From NCBI RefSeq assembly GCF_019145355.1, contig NZ_JAHSTY010000001.1, forward strand, positions 2,604,001 to 2,668,000: a DNA stretch of 64,000 nucleotides. The letters run 5' to 3'. A program made the translations under genes and the position numbers. Source of the DNA: Pseudomonas azadiae (GTDB lineage: Bacteria > Pseudomonadota > Gammaproteobacteria > Pseudomonadales > Pseudomonadaceae). Under the pieces are notes generated by a model. That model did not search any database. It saw only the letters and a program-made list of their open reading frames with translations, and was not told the origin of the DNA. Below are positions 47,041 through 56,583 of the stretch, piece after piece. Every line of letters starts with the position of its first letter. Positions within the stretch are counted from its first letter, which is position 1.

Positions 47041-47056
47041 GCTGGTTTTTACCAGC
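47041..47056. promoter_or_regulatory. Dyad in the divergent region, candidate GntR operator
   Basis: GCTGGT-TTTT-ACCAGC is a perfect palindrome containing TGGT...ACCA, the half-sites favoured by FCD-type GntR proteins. It lies between the regulator gene and the transporter genes. Confidence 0.5.
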
Positions 47057-47212
47057 GCTCGAAAAGGGTGCGAAAAAACCGCTCACTGTTCAGACCAGTA
47101 AGACCACCGCAACTCAATAAATCCCTGCACCGCAGCGCATTCCGAAGAGGGTGGCATGGGCTGTGCACTGAGCAAATCCAGAAAATTCCTTCGCCCTTCT
47201 CGGAGAGTCGCC

Positions 47213-47998
47213 ATGACCAAGCGCTACAGCGCCCTGCTCACTGCCCTATTTGCAAGCCTGATGCTGAGCCAGGCACCCGCCCAGGCCAATGGTCTGGACG
47301 ACATCGTCGCGCGTGGCACGCTCAAGGTCGCCGTGCCCCAGGATTTTCCGCCGTTCGGCTCGGTCGGCCCCGACATGAAGCCGCGCGGCCTGGACATCGA
47401 CACCGCCAGGCTGCTGGCCGACCAACTCAAGGTCAAGCTGGAACTGACCCCGGTCAACAGCACCAACCGCATCCCGTTCCTCACCACCGGCAAGGTCGAC
47501 CTGGTGATCTCCAGCCTGGGCAAGAACCCCGAGCGGGAAAAGGTCATTAACTTCTCCAAGGCGTATGCGCCGTTCTACCTGGCCGTGTTCGGACCGCCTG
47601 ACGCGGCCATCGCCACCCTAGACGACCTCAAGGGCAAGACCATCAGCGTGACCCGTGGCGCCATCGAAGACATCGAGCTGACCGCCGTGGCGCCCAAGGA
47701 AGCCACCATCAAACGCTTCGAAGACAACAACTCGACCATCGCCGCCTACCTGGCCGGCCAGGTCGACCTGATCGCCAGCGGTAACGTGGTGATGGTGGCG
47801 ATCAGCGAACGCAACCCGAAACGCGTGCCGGCGCTGAAAGTGAAGCTCAAGGACTCACCGGTGTACGTGGGCGTGAACAAGAACGAGCCGGCGTTGCTGG
47901 AGAAGGTCAACCAGATCCTGGTCGCGGCCAAGGCCGACGGCAGCCTGGAAAAGAATGCGATGCAATGGCTCAAAGAGCCGCTGCCCGCAGACCTCTGA
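47213..47998 (+). CDS. Amino acid ABC transporter substrate-binding protein
   Basis: 261-residue periplasmic SBP_bac_3 protein. The signal peptide KRYSALLTALFASLMLSQAP AQA precedes NGLDDIVARGTLKVAVPQDF. Family features include PRGLDIDTARLLADQLKVKL and KVDLVISSLGKNPEREKVIN. The ligand is not identifiable; polar or acidic amino acids are typical. First gene of a four-gene operon. Confidence 0.9.
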   Translation: MTKRYSALLTALFASLMLSQAPAQANGLDDIVARGTLKVAVPQDFPPFGSVGPDMKPRGLDIDTARLLADQLKVKLELTPVNSTNRIPFLTTGKVDLVISSLGKNPEREKVINFSKAYAPFYLAVFGPPDAAIATLDDLKGKTISVTRGAIEDIELTAVAPKEATIKRFEDNNSTIAAYLAGQVDLIASGNVVMVAISERNPKRVPALKVKLKDSPVYVGVNKNEPALLEKVNQILVAAKADGSLEKNAMQWLKEPLPADL

Positions 47999-48015
47999 AG
48001 CGGCGGAACTGACCC

Positions 48016-48684
48016 ATGGCGTATCAATTTGACTTTGTGCCGGTGTTGGCCAATACCGACCTGCTGTTGCGCGGCGCGCTGTTCACCCTTGAGCTGACGG
48101 CCATCGGCGCGATCCTCGGCGTGGCCCTGGGTACCGTCGGCGCCGTGGTGCGGGCGTGGAAGATCCAGCCGTTCGCCTGGCTCTTCGGTGTGTATGTCGA
48201 GTTGATCCGTAACACACCGTTCCTGGTGCAATTGTTTTTCATCTTTTTCGGCCTGCCGTCCCTGGGGCTGAAGATCACCGAGTGGCAAGCCGCCGTACTG
48301 GCGATGGTGATCAACCTGGGCGCCTATTCCACCGAGATCATCCGCGCCGGCATCCAGGCTATCCCCAAAGGGCAACTGGAAGCCGCCGCCGCGCTGGCGA
48401 TGACCCGCTTCGAAGCGTTCCGTCACGTGGTGCTGCTGCCGGCGCTGGGCAAGGTGTGGCCGGCGCTGAGCAGCCAGATCATCATCGTGATGCTCGGTTC
48501 AGCGGTGTGTTCGCAGATCGCCACCGAAGAGCTGAGCTTTGCCGCCAACTTTATTCAGTCACGCAATTTCCGTGCATTCGAGACCTATGCCCTGACTACC
48601 CTGGTGTACCTGTGCATGGCGCTGATGATCCGCCAGTTGCTCAACTGGATCGGCCGGCGGTTTGTAATGAGGAACAGCCAATGA
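48016..48684 (+). CDS. Amino acid ABC transporter permease (first)
   Basis: 222-residue HisM/HisQ-type permease with the pattern LFTLELTAIGAILGVALGTV, YVELIRNTPFLVQLFFIFFG and the coupling motif AALAMTRFEAFRHVVLLPAL. It overlaps the second permease gene by 4 nt (ATGA), so translation is coupled. Confidence 0.92.
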   Translation: MAYQFDFVPVLANTDLLLRGALFTLELTAIGAILGVALGTVGAVVRAWKIQPFAWLFGVYVELIRNTPFLVQLFFIFFGLPSLGLKITEWQAAVLAMVINLGAYSTEIIRAGIQAIPKGQLEAAAALAMTRFEAFRHVVLLPALGKVWPALSSQIIIVMLGSAVCSQIATEELSFAANFIQSRNFRAFETYALTTLVYLCMALMIRQLLNWIGRRFVMRNSQ

Positions 48685-49331
48685 GTGATTTCTCGTTCTG
48701 GGACATTGTTCGCAACCTGCTCACTGGCCTGCAATGGACGCTGCTGCTGTCGCTGGTGGCGTTTGTCGGCGGGGGCCTGATCGGTTTGCTGGTGATGGTC
48801 TTGCGCATCAGTAGCAAGGCCTTCCCGCGCAATGTTGCGCGCACCTATATCGAACTGTTCCAGGGCACGCCCCTGCTGATGCAGTTATTTCTGGTGTTCT
48901 TCGGCGTTGCTCTGCTGGGTGTGGATATTTCACCCTGGCTGGCAGCGGCGATCGCCCTGACTCTGTTTACCAGCGCCTACCTCGCTGAAATCTGGCGCGG
49001 CTGCGTTGACTCCATCGCCCACGGGCAATGGGAAGCCTCCGCCAGCCTGGCGCTGAACCCGCTTGAACAACTGCGCTACGTGATCCTGCCCCAGGCCCTG
49101 CGGATTGCCGTGGCGCCGACCGTGGGGTTTTCGGTGCAGGTGGTCAAAGGCACCGCCGTGACCTCAATCATCGGCTTCACCGAGCTGACCAAGACCGGCG
49201 GCATGCTCGCCAATGCCACGTTCGAGCCCTTCATGGTCTATGGCCTGGTGGCGCTTGGTTACTTTTTGCTCTGCTACCCCCTGTCCCTCAGTGCGCGCTA
49301 CCTGGAAAGGAGACTGCATGCCTCTGCTTAG
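48681..49331 (+). CDS. Amino acid ABC transporter permease (second)
   Basis: 216-residue HisM/HisQ-type permease. It begins MSDFSFWDIVRNLLTGLQWT and contains TYIELFQGTPLLMQLFLVFF and the coupling motif ASLALNPLEQLRYVILPQAL. It pairs with the upstream permease to form the channel. Its 3' end overlaps the ATPase gene by 14 nt. Confidence 0.92.
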   Translation: MSDFSFWDIVRNLLTGLQWTLLLSLVAFVGGGLIGLLVMVLRISSKAFPRNVARTYIELFQGTPLLMQLFLVFFGVALLGVDISPWLAAAIALTLFTSAYLAEIWRGCVDSIAHGQWEASASLALNPLEQLRYVILPQALRIAVAPTVGFSVQVVKGTAVTSIIGFTELTKTGGMLANATFEPFMVYGLVALGYFLLCYPLSLSARYLERRLHASA

Positions 49332-50055
49332 AATTTCCGCCCTGCATAAGTATTACGGCGATCACCACGTGCTCAAGGGCATCGACCTGACGGTTGAAGA
49401 AGGCCAGGTGGTGGCGATCATCGGCCGCAGCGGCTCGGGCAAATCCACCTTGCTGCGCACCCTTAACGGCCTGGAATCCATCAACGACGGCGTGATCGAA
49501 GTCGATGGCGAGTACCTCGACGCCGCCCGCGCCGACCTGCGCAGCCTGCGGCAGAAGGTCGGCATGGTGTTCCAGCAGTTCAACCTGTTTCCCCATTTGA
49601 CCGTGGGCGAAAATGTCATGCTTGCGCCGCAGGTGGTACAAAAGGTACCCAAGGCCAAGGCGGCCCGGTTGGCCAGGCAAATGCTGGAACGCGTCGGACT
49701 GGGGGAAAAGTTCGACGCCTTTCCCGATCGCCTGTCCGGCGGCCAGCAACAACGCGTGGCAATCGCCCGTGCCCTGGCAATGTCACCCAAGGTGCTGCTG
49801 TGCGATGAAATCACTTCGGCCCTCGATCCGGAGTTGGTCAATGAAGTGCTCAGCGTGGTGCGCCAATTGGCCAAGGACGGCATGACGCTGATCATGGTGA
49901 CCCATGAAATGCGCTTTGCCCGGGAAGTCGGCGACAAGCTAGTGTTCATGCACCAGGGCAAGGTGCATGAAGTGGGCGACCCCAAGCACCTGTTTGCGCA
50001 CCCGCAAACTGCCGAACTGGCCAACTTCATTGGCTCTACGGAGCAGCCGGACTGA
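49318..50055 (+). CDS. Amino acid ABC transporter ATP-binding protein
   Basis: 245-residue ATPase of the GlnQ/HisP group. Walker A is GRSGSGKST, followed by the Q-loop in GMVFQQFNLFPHLTVGENVM, signature LSGGQQQRVAIARALAM, Walker B LLCDEITSALDPELVNEVLS and switch His in MVTHEMRFAREVGD. Start at 49318 (MPLLRISALHKYYGDHHVLK) follows GGAAAGGAGACTGC. The 3' end overlaps the fimbrial minor-subunit gene on the other strand by 20 nt. Confidence 0.95.
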   Translation: MPLLRISALHKYYGDHHVLKGIDLTVEEGQVVAIIGRSGSGKSTLLRTLNGLESINDGVIEVDGEYLDAARADLRSLRQKVGMVFQQFNLFPHLTVGENVMLAPQVVQKVPKAKAARLARQMLERVGLGEKFDAFPDRLSGGQQQRVAIARALAMSPKVLLCDEITSALDPELVNEVLSVVRQLAKDGMTLIMVTHEMRFAREVGDKLVFMHQGKVHEVGDPKHLFAHPQTAELANFIGSTEQPD

Positions 50056-50569
50056 TCAGTTCGAACTGGCCGCGTCCTTCCAGCAGCGTCTCCCGGCGCA
50101 CCGCAAGGGCGTCGGCCGGCAGTTGAACCTCGATCTCCAACTGGGCGGTCAACCGACGCCCCGTCATCGGCGCACCGGCTGCGCTCGCATACAACACACG
50201 ACCGGGTAGCAGCCGCCCGCCAGCGGTTTCGTCGGGCTGCCAGGCGACCGGCCGACCATCCACCTGTGCCTGTTTCAGGCTCAAGGTGAAACGCCCTTGC
50301 CGGCCAAACTGAAAGCCTTGTGCATCGGCGGGTACGCCACTGAAGCGCAGCGCCATCGCGACGGGATTAGCGCAAAGCACACTCAAGTGCAGCGTACGTT
50401 GCGTATCGAGCCGCATTGCATCCCTCCCGAATGACGCATGCGTGGGACGAATCACCCCGTAGTCGACCCTCGGCTCGCTCAGGGTCATCCGGCAGTCATC
50501 AGCAAGCGCCTGGGTTGCCATCAGGACGCCCCACAACAGGCATAGGCCGCCGGCAGGGTGGCCGTTCAT
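50036..50569 (-). CDS. DUF1120-type fimbrial subunit (minor pilin or tip protein)
   Basis: 177-residue exported protein. The signal peptide (GGLCLLWGVLMATQALA) is cleaved before DDCRMTLSEPRVDYGVIRPT. Two cysteines (DDC and LSVLCAN) would form the pilin disulfide. Beta-strand-rich remainder ends in LLEGRGQFELISPAAP. It is similar in layout to the larger DUF1120 pilin gene at the head of this cluster. The start at 50569, 4 nt after the usher stop, is preferred; an upstream ATG at 50620 would add 17 residues. Probably a fimbrial tip or terminator subunit. Confidence 0.75.
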   Translation of the reverse strand: MNGHPAGGLCLLWGVLMATQALADDCRMTLSEPRVDYGVIRPTHASFGRDAMRLDTQRTLHLSVLCANPVAMALRFSGVPADAQGFQFGRQGRFTLSLKQAQVDGRPVAWQPDETAGGRLLPGRVLYASAAGAPMTGRRLTAQLEIEVQLPADALAVRRETLLEGRGQFELISPAAP

Positions 50570-50573
50570 CCGC

Positions 50574-53096
50574 TTAGCGGGCACGGCATACCACCGGCGC
50601 GGTTTCGTAAAGTTGGTCATCGTCAGGCTCTTGCTCAGGGTTGATGTGGAGCAGGCAGGACGCCGAGTCCGGCAATGAAACCCTCAGGGTTTGCGGCCCA
50701 TCGATGTTGCTGAGGAAAATCATGCCGTCGCCTACCACACTGGTCACAAAGTTGTTGCTGTCGCCAAACACCGCGGCGCCTTGAGGCAAGGGGCGACCCT
50801 GTTCGTCCTGGGCTTCAAGCAACAGGCGACGAACTTTCACCACATCAAAATCGAGGATGTTGACCGAACCACGGCCAGCGGCGAGCACCTTGGTGCCATT
50901 CTTCAGATCAACGCGTCTGGGCAGTGACTGGGTCTGTACCTGCACATGGTTGTTGCCGTAGGCCTGCAGCCCTGGAATCACCGCCTGGCCGCTGAAGTCG
51001 GTCCATACCGGTCCTTGGGGCGTGGAAATTTTAGCCGCACCGATATCACCCACCGAGACAATGCCAAAGGTGTCCTGCACCGCATAAGGCGAGAACGTCA
51101 CCCCGTGCTCATGGGCCACGATGCCGCCTTGCAACTGACCGGAATAGTGAGTGCTCGAGGGATCACGGGTGACGCCCAGGCTGACGCGGGTATACAGCGG
51201 TAACAGGTCTAAGCGACCGCGCACGCGCTGTTCCCGCTCGTTCACGTCTCGATCAACACCGACTTCATAGTCCACATAGTCGTTGACCCGCTCGCTTAGG
51301 GCCGTGCCGGCGGCGAGGCGATCGCCTCGGCGACTGACGTAGGTACTCACGCGGCGATCGCCGCCCAGGGGCAGGGTGACCTGCAGTCTGAGGGAGGTGT
51401 CCTCGTCCAGCTTTTCATCGCGGCGACCACCCGCCATCCGGTCCGGGCGTCGAGGCCTGGCCCCACCGACCTGTGCGTCGGCGATCAGCGCAACATCCAC
51501 GCCATTGAACGATTTGTTCCATGACGCAAACAGGTGATCGGTGGACCGTCCGTCAAACTGCGAGCTGCGGGTGAAACTGAGGGAAAAGCCCCCCATGAAG
51601 GGGTCCGTCCAGGTCATTCCTGCCGTGTACTGGCGCTTGAAACGCGCATCAAGGTCGTACCCCCGTGACGCCTGTCCTGCGTCCAGCACTTCGCGGTAGC
51701 CTCTGCTCTGTGTCGAGGCGCTCAGGTTCATCTCGAGGTTGGCGAACAGGGGGCTGCCCAGAGACAGCGTGCTACGCGAACCCCCGACCCCGTCCAACTC
51801 TTCGCGGGACAGGTTATGGCGCGCGCCCACCGTTACCTGGTGGAAAAACACGCTGCTCAGGGTGCCGCCTGCCGACCGGTACTCGTCGGTGCTGAGCAAA
51901 CCGAAGCCCAGCGACGAGCGCTGGCCCAGCCCCCAGGTTCCGCTACCCATGACGACCACGGGCGAGTCCCCTTCCCGGCTATCGATGGATGTCTGGCGTA
52001 CCTTGCCAAGAGAAAAGTAATAACCCGGCGTGACCGGAGCCCCGCCGCGAAAAGACGCAGCGGGCACCACGAAACTGCGCTTTGCACCGCGCACATCAAT
52101 CACGCTCACATCCAGGTCGCTGGTGCTGTTCAGCAACGGTAGACCGCTCAGCCTGAACGGACCTTCCGGTACCAACGTGGAATGGATCAACGCGCCCGAC
52201 TGACGGACTTCAACCCGTGACTGGCTCTGAGCCAGCCCTTCTACCACCACCTCGCTGTTGCCCGCTCCCCCGCGTTGCTGACCATCCGGGGAGAACTGCA
52301 AGCCGGCCAGTTGTACGCCCCCAAATATTGGGTTGTTACTGGAGATCAGCCCCGCCTGGAAGGTCGACTGCAACGCCGCAATGTCACGCTGGGCGTAGGC
52401 ATCCACCTGCTCGGTTCGCGCCCGGCCATTGTCGGAAATATAAAACTGGCGGCTGCGAACAATCCAATTGCCCAGGTTGAATCCTGCCTCTGTGTACGCC
52501 GACACAAAGCGACTGGGCCCACTTCGCGAGTGGGTGTCTTGACCCAACACGGTGTAATTGAAGATAGCCGCCGCGCCGCCCTGGGAAAAACTTCCGGCCT
52601 CCCACTCCGGCGTACGCAGCGACTGGGTCGGCACCACCAGCGTCACCTCATCACTGCTGGGCCGCAGCCGTACCAGGGTCGCCGGGTATTGCCCAACGAA
52701 GTCATGGCAGGTCTGGTCGGGGTTGATGCCTTCGCGCAGCACCCTGGACGGCGTGACCAGACCGGCCTTGGCCAGTAGCGCCGGGGTGAAACACAGTTGG
52801 CCCTGATAATCGAAACGTGCATCAACCAACCCCAGCGGCGTGCCATTGACCCGTAGCCCGACCACGTGCACGCCTTCGCGAAAGCGCGCCGCGCTGCGAA
52901 AGTACTCGGACACCTGCGGATCAATCCCGAGGGACGTCAGAGCGGCCAGGTCGAAACCTTCTCCCAGGCCCACGGCTGCGCTGGAGCCTGGCAAGCCCCA
53001 CAGCGTTGCAAGCCCCATCAGGAACCTGGAACGCGCCTGGAAGCCATTACTCGGCGCACGTTTGGCCGCGCAACCTGGATGCCTGATCTTTTTCAT
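50574..53096 (-). CDS. Fimbrial outer-membrane usher protein (FimD/PapC family)
   Basis: 840-residue usher that secretes and assembles fimbrial subunits. It shows the N-terminal chaperone-binding region (GEGFDLAALTSLGIDPQVSE), the beta-barrel with GSFSQGGAAAIFNYTVLGQD, FQAGLISSNNPIFGGVQLAG and the plug-like GPFRLSGLPLLNSTSDLDVS. The C-terminal domain carries the paired cysteines in ASCLLHINPEQEPDD and APVVCRAR. Full length for the family. The chaperone gene ends 7 nt upstream. Confidence 0.93.
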   Translation of the reverse strand: MKKIRHPGCAAKRAPSNGFQARSRFLMGLATLWGLPGSSAAVGLGEGFDLAALTSLGIDPQVSEYFRSAARFREGVHVVGLRVNGTPLGLVDARFDYQGQLCFTPALLAKAGLVTPSRVLREGINPDQTCHDFVGQYPATLVRLRPSSDEVTLVVPTQSLRTPEWEAGSFSQGGAAAIFNYTVLGQDTHSRSGPSRFVSAYTEAGFNLGNWIVRSRQFYISDNGRARTEQVDAYAQRDIAALQSTFQAGLISSNNPIFGGVQLAGLQFSPDGQQRGGAGNSEVVVEGLAQSQSRVEVRQSGALIHSTLVPEGPFRLSGLPLLNSTSDLDVSVIDVRGAKRSFVVPAASFRGGAPVTPGYYFSLGKVRQTSIDSREGDSPVVVMGSGTWGLGQRSSLGFGLLSTDEYRSAGGTLSSVFFHQVTVGARHNLSREELDGVGGSRSTLSLGSPLFANLEMNLSASTQSRGYREVLDAGQASRGYDLDARFKRQYTAGMTWTDPFMGGFSLSFTRSSQFDGRSTDHLFASWNKSFNGVDVALIADAQVGGARPRRPDRMAGGRRDEKLDEDTSLRLQVTLPLGGDRRVSTYVSRRGDRLAAGTALSERVNDYVDYEVGVDRDVNEREQRVRGRLDLLPLYTRVSLGVTRDPSSTHYSGQLQGGIVAHEHGVTFSPYAVQDTFGIVSVGDIGAAKISTPQGPVWTDFSGQAVIPGLQAYGNNHVQVQTQSLPRRVDLKNGTKVLAAGRGSVNILDFDVVKVRRLLLEAQDEQGRPLPQGAAVFGDSNNFVTSVVGDGMIFLSNIDGPQTLRVSLPDSASCLLHINPEQEPDDDQLYETAPVVCRAR

Positions 53097-53103
53097 AAGT
53101 CAG

Positions 53104-53796
53104 TCAATCCGCGCCAGCCACAACGGACGCGCGGTAGCTGCCCACCGTGAACCCGTAGACCGTGGCCGGCTGAAACTCCACCGCAACCACGCTCGCCATT
53201 GAACCGGCCGCCGCGACCGTCAGCACTTCACCCGGCAGGATGTAAGTGCGCGGCAACGTTCCTACCTGAGCCTGCGGATGCAGTTGCACTTCCAACGACA
53301 TACGCACGACGTAGGCGCTGTCGTTGTGAACCCTTAACCTGTCACCTTCACGCTTCCATGTGAGCAACTGCCAGGGCGCGTCATGTTTGGGCAGCCCTTT
53401 GGGATGCAGGATCAAGGGCAGGTTCTGCCGCAAGGTGATACCAATGGTCGCACCGCCGGGCGTGCGGGCCTGGGGGATGCCTTCAAAGGAGACTCGTTTC
53501 AGGCGCTGGGTCTTGAGAGGAGCCTTCGCGATACTGATGAAACGAACAAGTTGCGTGTCGCCTGCTTCGACCCGAGTAATAGGCGGCGTGACGATCAATA
53601 ACGGTTCCTGATCCTCCGGTATGTTTTCGATGGCCGAATGAAGCAACGCCGGGCCAGGGTCGGTATTTTTAATATTGAGTGTTGCCTCGCCGTCTTCTTC
53701 ATTCAGAATCACAACGGTTGTTTCAGGCTGCATCCCGTCGGCGAGTGCGTTACCACACAAGCAAAGACACACACTTATAAACCGCAGCAACGACAT
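53104..53796 (-). CDS. Periplasmic fimbrial chaperone (PapD family)
   Basis: 230-residue chaperone that donates a beta-strand to pilins. The signal peptide SLLRFISVCLCLCGNALA precedes DGMQPETTVVILNEEDGEAT. The first immunoglobulin-like domain has LIVTPPITRVEAGDTQLVRF (G-region equivalents) and the second begins LILHPKGLPKHDAPWQ. Start at 53796, since the longer frame before it is not signal-like. Confidence 0.87.
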   Translation of the reverse strand: MSLLRFISVCLCLCGNALADGMQPETTVVILNEEDGEATLNIKNTDPGPALLHSAIENIPEDQEPLLIVTPPITRVEAGDTQLVRFISIAKAPLKTQRLKRVSFEGIPQARTPGGATIGITLRQNLPLILHPKGLPKHDAPWQLLTWKREGDRLRVHNDSAYVVRMSLEVQLHPQAQVGTLPRTYILPGEVLTVAAAGSMASVVAVEFQPATVYGFTVGSYRASVVAGAD

Positions 53797-53872
53797 TACT
53801 ATTGTTGATAGACCATTCACCGATTTTACCCACCGCCACAAGGCCAACAATTAATAAATGCCCACGTAAAAG

Positions 53873-53922
53873 CGGCCGGCATTAAAAGAGACGTGTAATT
53901 GCCCTTACGTTAATGCCGGCCG
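53873..53922. repeat. Long hairpin between pilin and chaperone genes
   Basis: Perfect 13-bp arms CGGCCGGCATTAA and TTAATGCCGGCCG, 24 bases apart, 12 nt after the pilin stop codon. No T run follows on the minus strand. The position suggests mRNA stabilisation or partial termination that lifts the main pilin above the usher and chaperone. Confidence 0.75.
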
Positions 53923-53934
53923 TTAATGGCGGAA

Positions 53935-54588
53935 TCAGATGTAACTCAATTCCAGCCTGGCGCGACCATCCAGCGTTACGTCGCTGGTCAGATCCAGATC
54001 CTGGGTGCGGTTGATCACGGCTTTCACTTCAAGCGTGCCATTGAGCAGGGTGATGGAGGCGGGTACCACGCTGTTTCCACTGCCCCACGAATACTGACTG
54101 GGATTTTGAGCAATTTTACCGTCGCTGCGCTGCCAGGAACCTGCGGTGCCCACACGCATGAGAGGGCTGAGTGCCCCGTTGGACGAGCGCAGATTCTTCA
54201 GGGTGACGGAATAGCCACCGGTACGCTTGTGGTTATCAATGCCCAAGCCGAAGTTTTGCGCCTCGGTGAAACCGGCACCGAGGACCCCTACCACCTTGCT
54301 ATCCGCTTGCATATCGCTCAACTTCAGACCGAACTTCGCTGGTGCTTGGCCGCAACTGACGGTCAAGCTGACAAGTTTTGCGGCCAAAGGGTTGAACTGC
54401 GTCGCGGACAAGCTTGCGGGGTTGATTATCTGGTAATCGACGATGCCACCACCCCCAAGGGTCAGGTTGCAAGCCACCGGCTTGATAGTGCCACGCACAA
54501 TCAGCTCGGCAGCCGTTGTTGCATGAGCGCCGATACTCGCAACCAAACAAAGAGTTCCTATTGTCAAACCCAGCATGTTTTTCTTCAT
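53935..54588 (-). CDS. DUF1120 fimbrial protein (probable major pilin)
   Basis: 217-residue exported protein. The signal peptide KKNMLGLTIGTLCLVASIGA is followed by HATTAAELIVRGTIKPVACN, typical of DUF1120 proteins. The paired cysteines are in VACNLTLGGGG and LTVSCGQAP. The C-terminal strand RARLELSYI ends like the pilin donor/G strand. It is the first gene of the cluster pilin-chaperone-usher-minor subunit on the minus strand. Confidence 0.85.
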   Translation of the reverse strand: MKKNMLGLTIGTLCLVASIGAHATTAAELIVRGTIKPVACNLTLGGGGIVDYQIINPASLSATQFNPLAAKLVSLTVSCGQAPAKFGLKLSDMQADSKVVGVLGAGFTEAQNFGLGIDNHKRTGGYSVTLKNLRSSNGALSPLMRVGTAGSWQRSDGKIAQNPSQYSWGSGNSVVPASITLLNGTLEVKAVINRTQDLDLTSDVTLDGRARLELSYI

Positions 54589-55064
54589 GTTTAACCTGTT
54601 ATCTGAAAGAGGCAGGTGTCTCTACGATGGACGGGGATCCGATGACTTTTCAATCATTCACCTTGAACATTCGGCCATACATAAATAACACCACGGCAAA
54701 ATCGCCGAGTGACAGTCTGCCGGTTGGGCACCGGATTAAAGAATCAGAGAACACGCCAGTAATTGTAGGAGCCGTAAAAACGATAAGCGAGCCAAGCCTA
54801 ATCATTGGGTAGGCTTAAACACGAAACCAACAAGACTATTAACTACTTCCTTGTAAGCAACGTCACAAAAGGCACAACTACATTGGGAGGTTAATAACGC
54901 CTACAAATACGGAACACCATTGGCAGGAGACTTGGAAGCCCGTCTGACATTCCCCACAGAAATTCCTCACAACGCCCCCCAGGCCAATTACCCAAGCAGT
55001 ACGCGTTGGCACCACAGGTCGATCGTGGCACGATGGCTGGGTTATCGACCGAGACCCCCTTACC
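54589..55064. other. Intergenic region between the fimbrial cluster and ppx
   Basis: About 475 bases, lower in GC than its surroundings. It must carry the divergent promoters for the pilin gene and ppx. A small dyad AAGCCTA...TAGGCTT lies at 54794-54816. Open frames here have no family features; I see no gene. Confidence 0.6.
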
Positions 55065-56567
55065 ATGCCGCAATCCCAAGCCAAGAATCTGTCCCTGATC
55101 GCCGCCATCGACCTGGGCTCCAACAGCTTTCACATGGTCGTGGCCAAGGCCCAGAACGGCGAAATCCGCATCCTCGAGCGGCTCGGCGAAAAAGTGCAAC
55201 TGGCCGCAGGCATCGACGACGAGCGTCAGCTCAACGAAGAGTCCATGCAGCGCGGGCTCGATTGCCTCAAGCGGTTTGCCCAGTTGATCAACGGCATGCC
55301 CCTGGGCGCCGTGCGAATCGTCGGCACCAACGCGCTGCGCGAAGCCCGTAACCGTGGCGAATTCATCCGCCGCGCCGAGGAAATCCTTGGGCACCCGGTA
55401 GAAGTGATCTCCGGCCGTGAAGAAGCACGACTGATCTACCTCGGCGTGTCCCATACCCTGGCCGATACCCCCGGCAAGCGCCTGGTCGCCGACATCGGCG
55501 GTGGCAGTACCGAATTCATCATTGGTCAGCGCTTCGAGCCGCTGCTGCGCGAAAGCCTGCAGATGGGTTGCGTCAGCTACACCCAACGCTATTTCAAGGA
55601 TGGCAAAATCACCCCGGCGCGCTACGCCCAGGCTTACACGGCAGCGCGACTGGAGATCATGAGCATCGAACACGCCCTGCACCGTCTGGCCTGGGATGAA
55701 GCCATCGGCTCGTCCGGCACCATCCGCGCCATCGGCCTGGCCTTGAAAGCTGGCGGCCATGGCACCGGCGAGGTGAATGCCGAAGGCCTGGCGTGGCTCA
55801 AGCGCAAGCTGTTCAAGTTGGGAGATGCCGAGAAAATCGACTTCGACGGCATCAAGCCGGACCGTCGCGCCATCTTCCCGGCCGGCCTGGCGATTCTAGA
55901 AGCGATCTTTGACGCCCTTGAGCTGCAACGCATGGACCACTGTGACGGCGCACTGCGCGAAGGCGTGCTCTACGACCTGCTGGGCCGTCATCATCACGAA
56001 GACGTGCGCGAGCGCACGCTGACCTCGCTGATGGAGCGTTATCACGTCGACCAGGAACAAGCCGCTCGCGTGGAGCGCAAAGCCCTGCATGCCTTCGACC
56101 AGGTGGCCCAGGACTGGGACCTGGAAGACGGTGTCTGGCGCGAACTGCTGGGCTGGGCCGCCAAGGTGCATGAAGTGGGCCTGGACATCGCCCACTACCA
56201 TTACCACAAGCACGGCGCGTACCTGATCGAGCACTCGGACCTGGCGGGCTTCTCCCGGGAAGACCAGCAGATGCTCGCCCTGCTGGTGCGCGGCCATCGC
56301 CGTAACATCCCCAAGGATAAATTCGCGGAATTCGGCGACGACGGCATCAAGCTGATTCGCCTGTGCGTGCTGCTGCGCTTTGCAATCCTGTTCCACCATA
56401 TCCGCGGTACGCAGGAAATGCCCCAGGTAGCCCTGCGCGCCGACGGCGACAGCCTGGACGTGGTGTTCCCGAAAGGCTGGCTGGACGAGAACCAGCTGAC
56501 CCAGGCGGACTTTGCCCAAGAAGCGGAATGGCTGACGCGGGTGGGGTTCAGCCTGAACCTGCACTAG
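55065..56567 (+). CDS. ppx: Exopolyphosphatase
   Basis: 500-residue enzyme of the ASKHA fold that releases phosphate from polyphosphate ends. Motifs include [51 protein letters not shown] and [15 protein letters not shown], followed by the HD-like C-terminal domain ([20 protein letters not shown]). Full length. Convergent with ppk, with 154 nt holding REP elements between. Confidence 0.96.
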   Translation: MPQSQAKNLSLIAAIDLGSNSFHMVVAKAQNGEIRILERLGEKVQLAAGIDDERQLNEESMQRGLDCLKRFAQLINGMPLGAVRIVGTNALREARNRGEFIRRAEEILGHPVEVISGREEARLIYLGVSHTLADTPGKRLVADIGGGSTEFIIGQRFEPLLRESLQMGCVSYTQRYFKDGKITPARYAQAYTAARLEIMSIEHALHRLAWDEAIGSSGTIRAIGLALKAGGHGTGEVNAEGLAWLKRKLFKLGDAEKIDFDGIKPDRRAIFPAGLAILEAIFDALELQRMDHCDGALREGVLYDLLGRHHHEDVRERTLTSLMERYHVDQEQAARVERKALHAFDQVAQDWDLEDGVWRELLGWAAKVHEVGLDIAHYHYHKHGAYLIEHSDLAGFSREDQQMLALLVRGHRRNIPKDKFAEFGDDGIKLIRLCVLLRFAILFHHIRGTQEMPQVALRADGDSLDVVFPKGWLDENQLTQADFAQEAEWLTRVGFSLNLH

Positions 56568-56583
56568 AGAACACCGCAAACAA

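Noticed and set aside
54516..54812. 98-codon plus-strand frame between the pilin gene and ppx
   Set aside because: Starts inside the antisense of the pilin gene, no ribosome-binding site, no family features.
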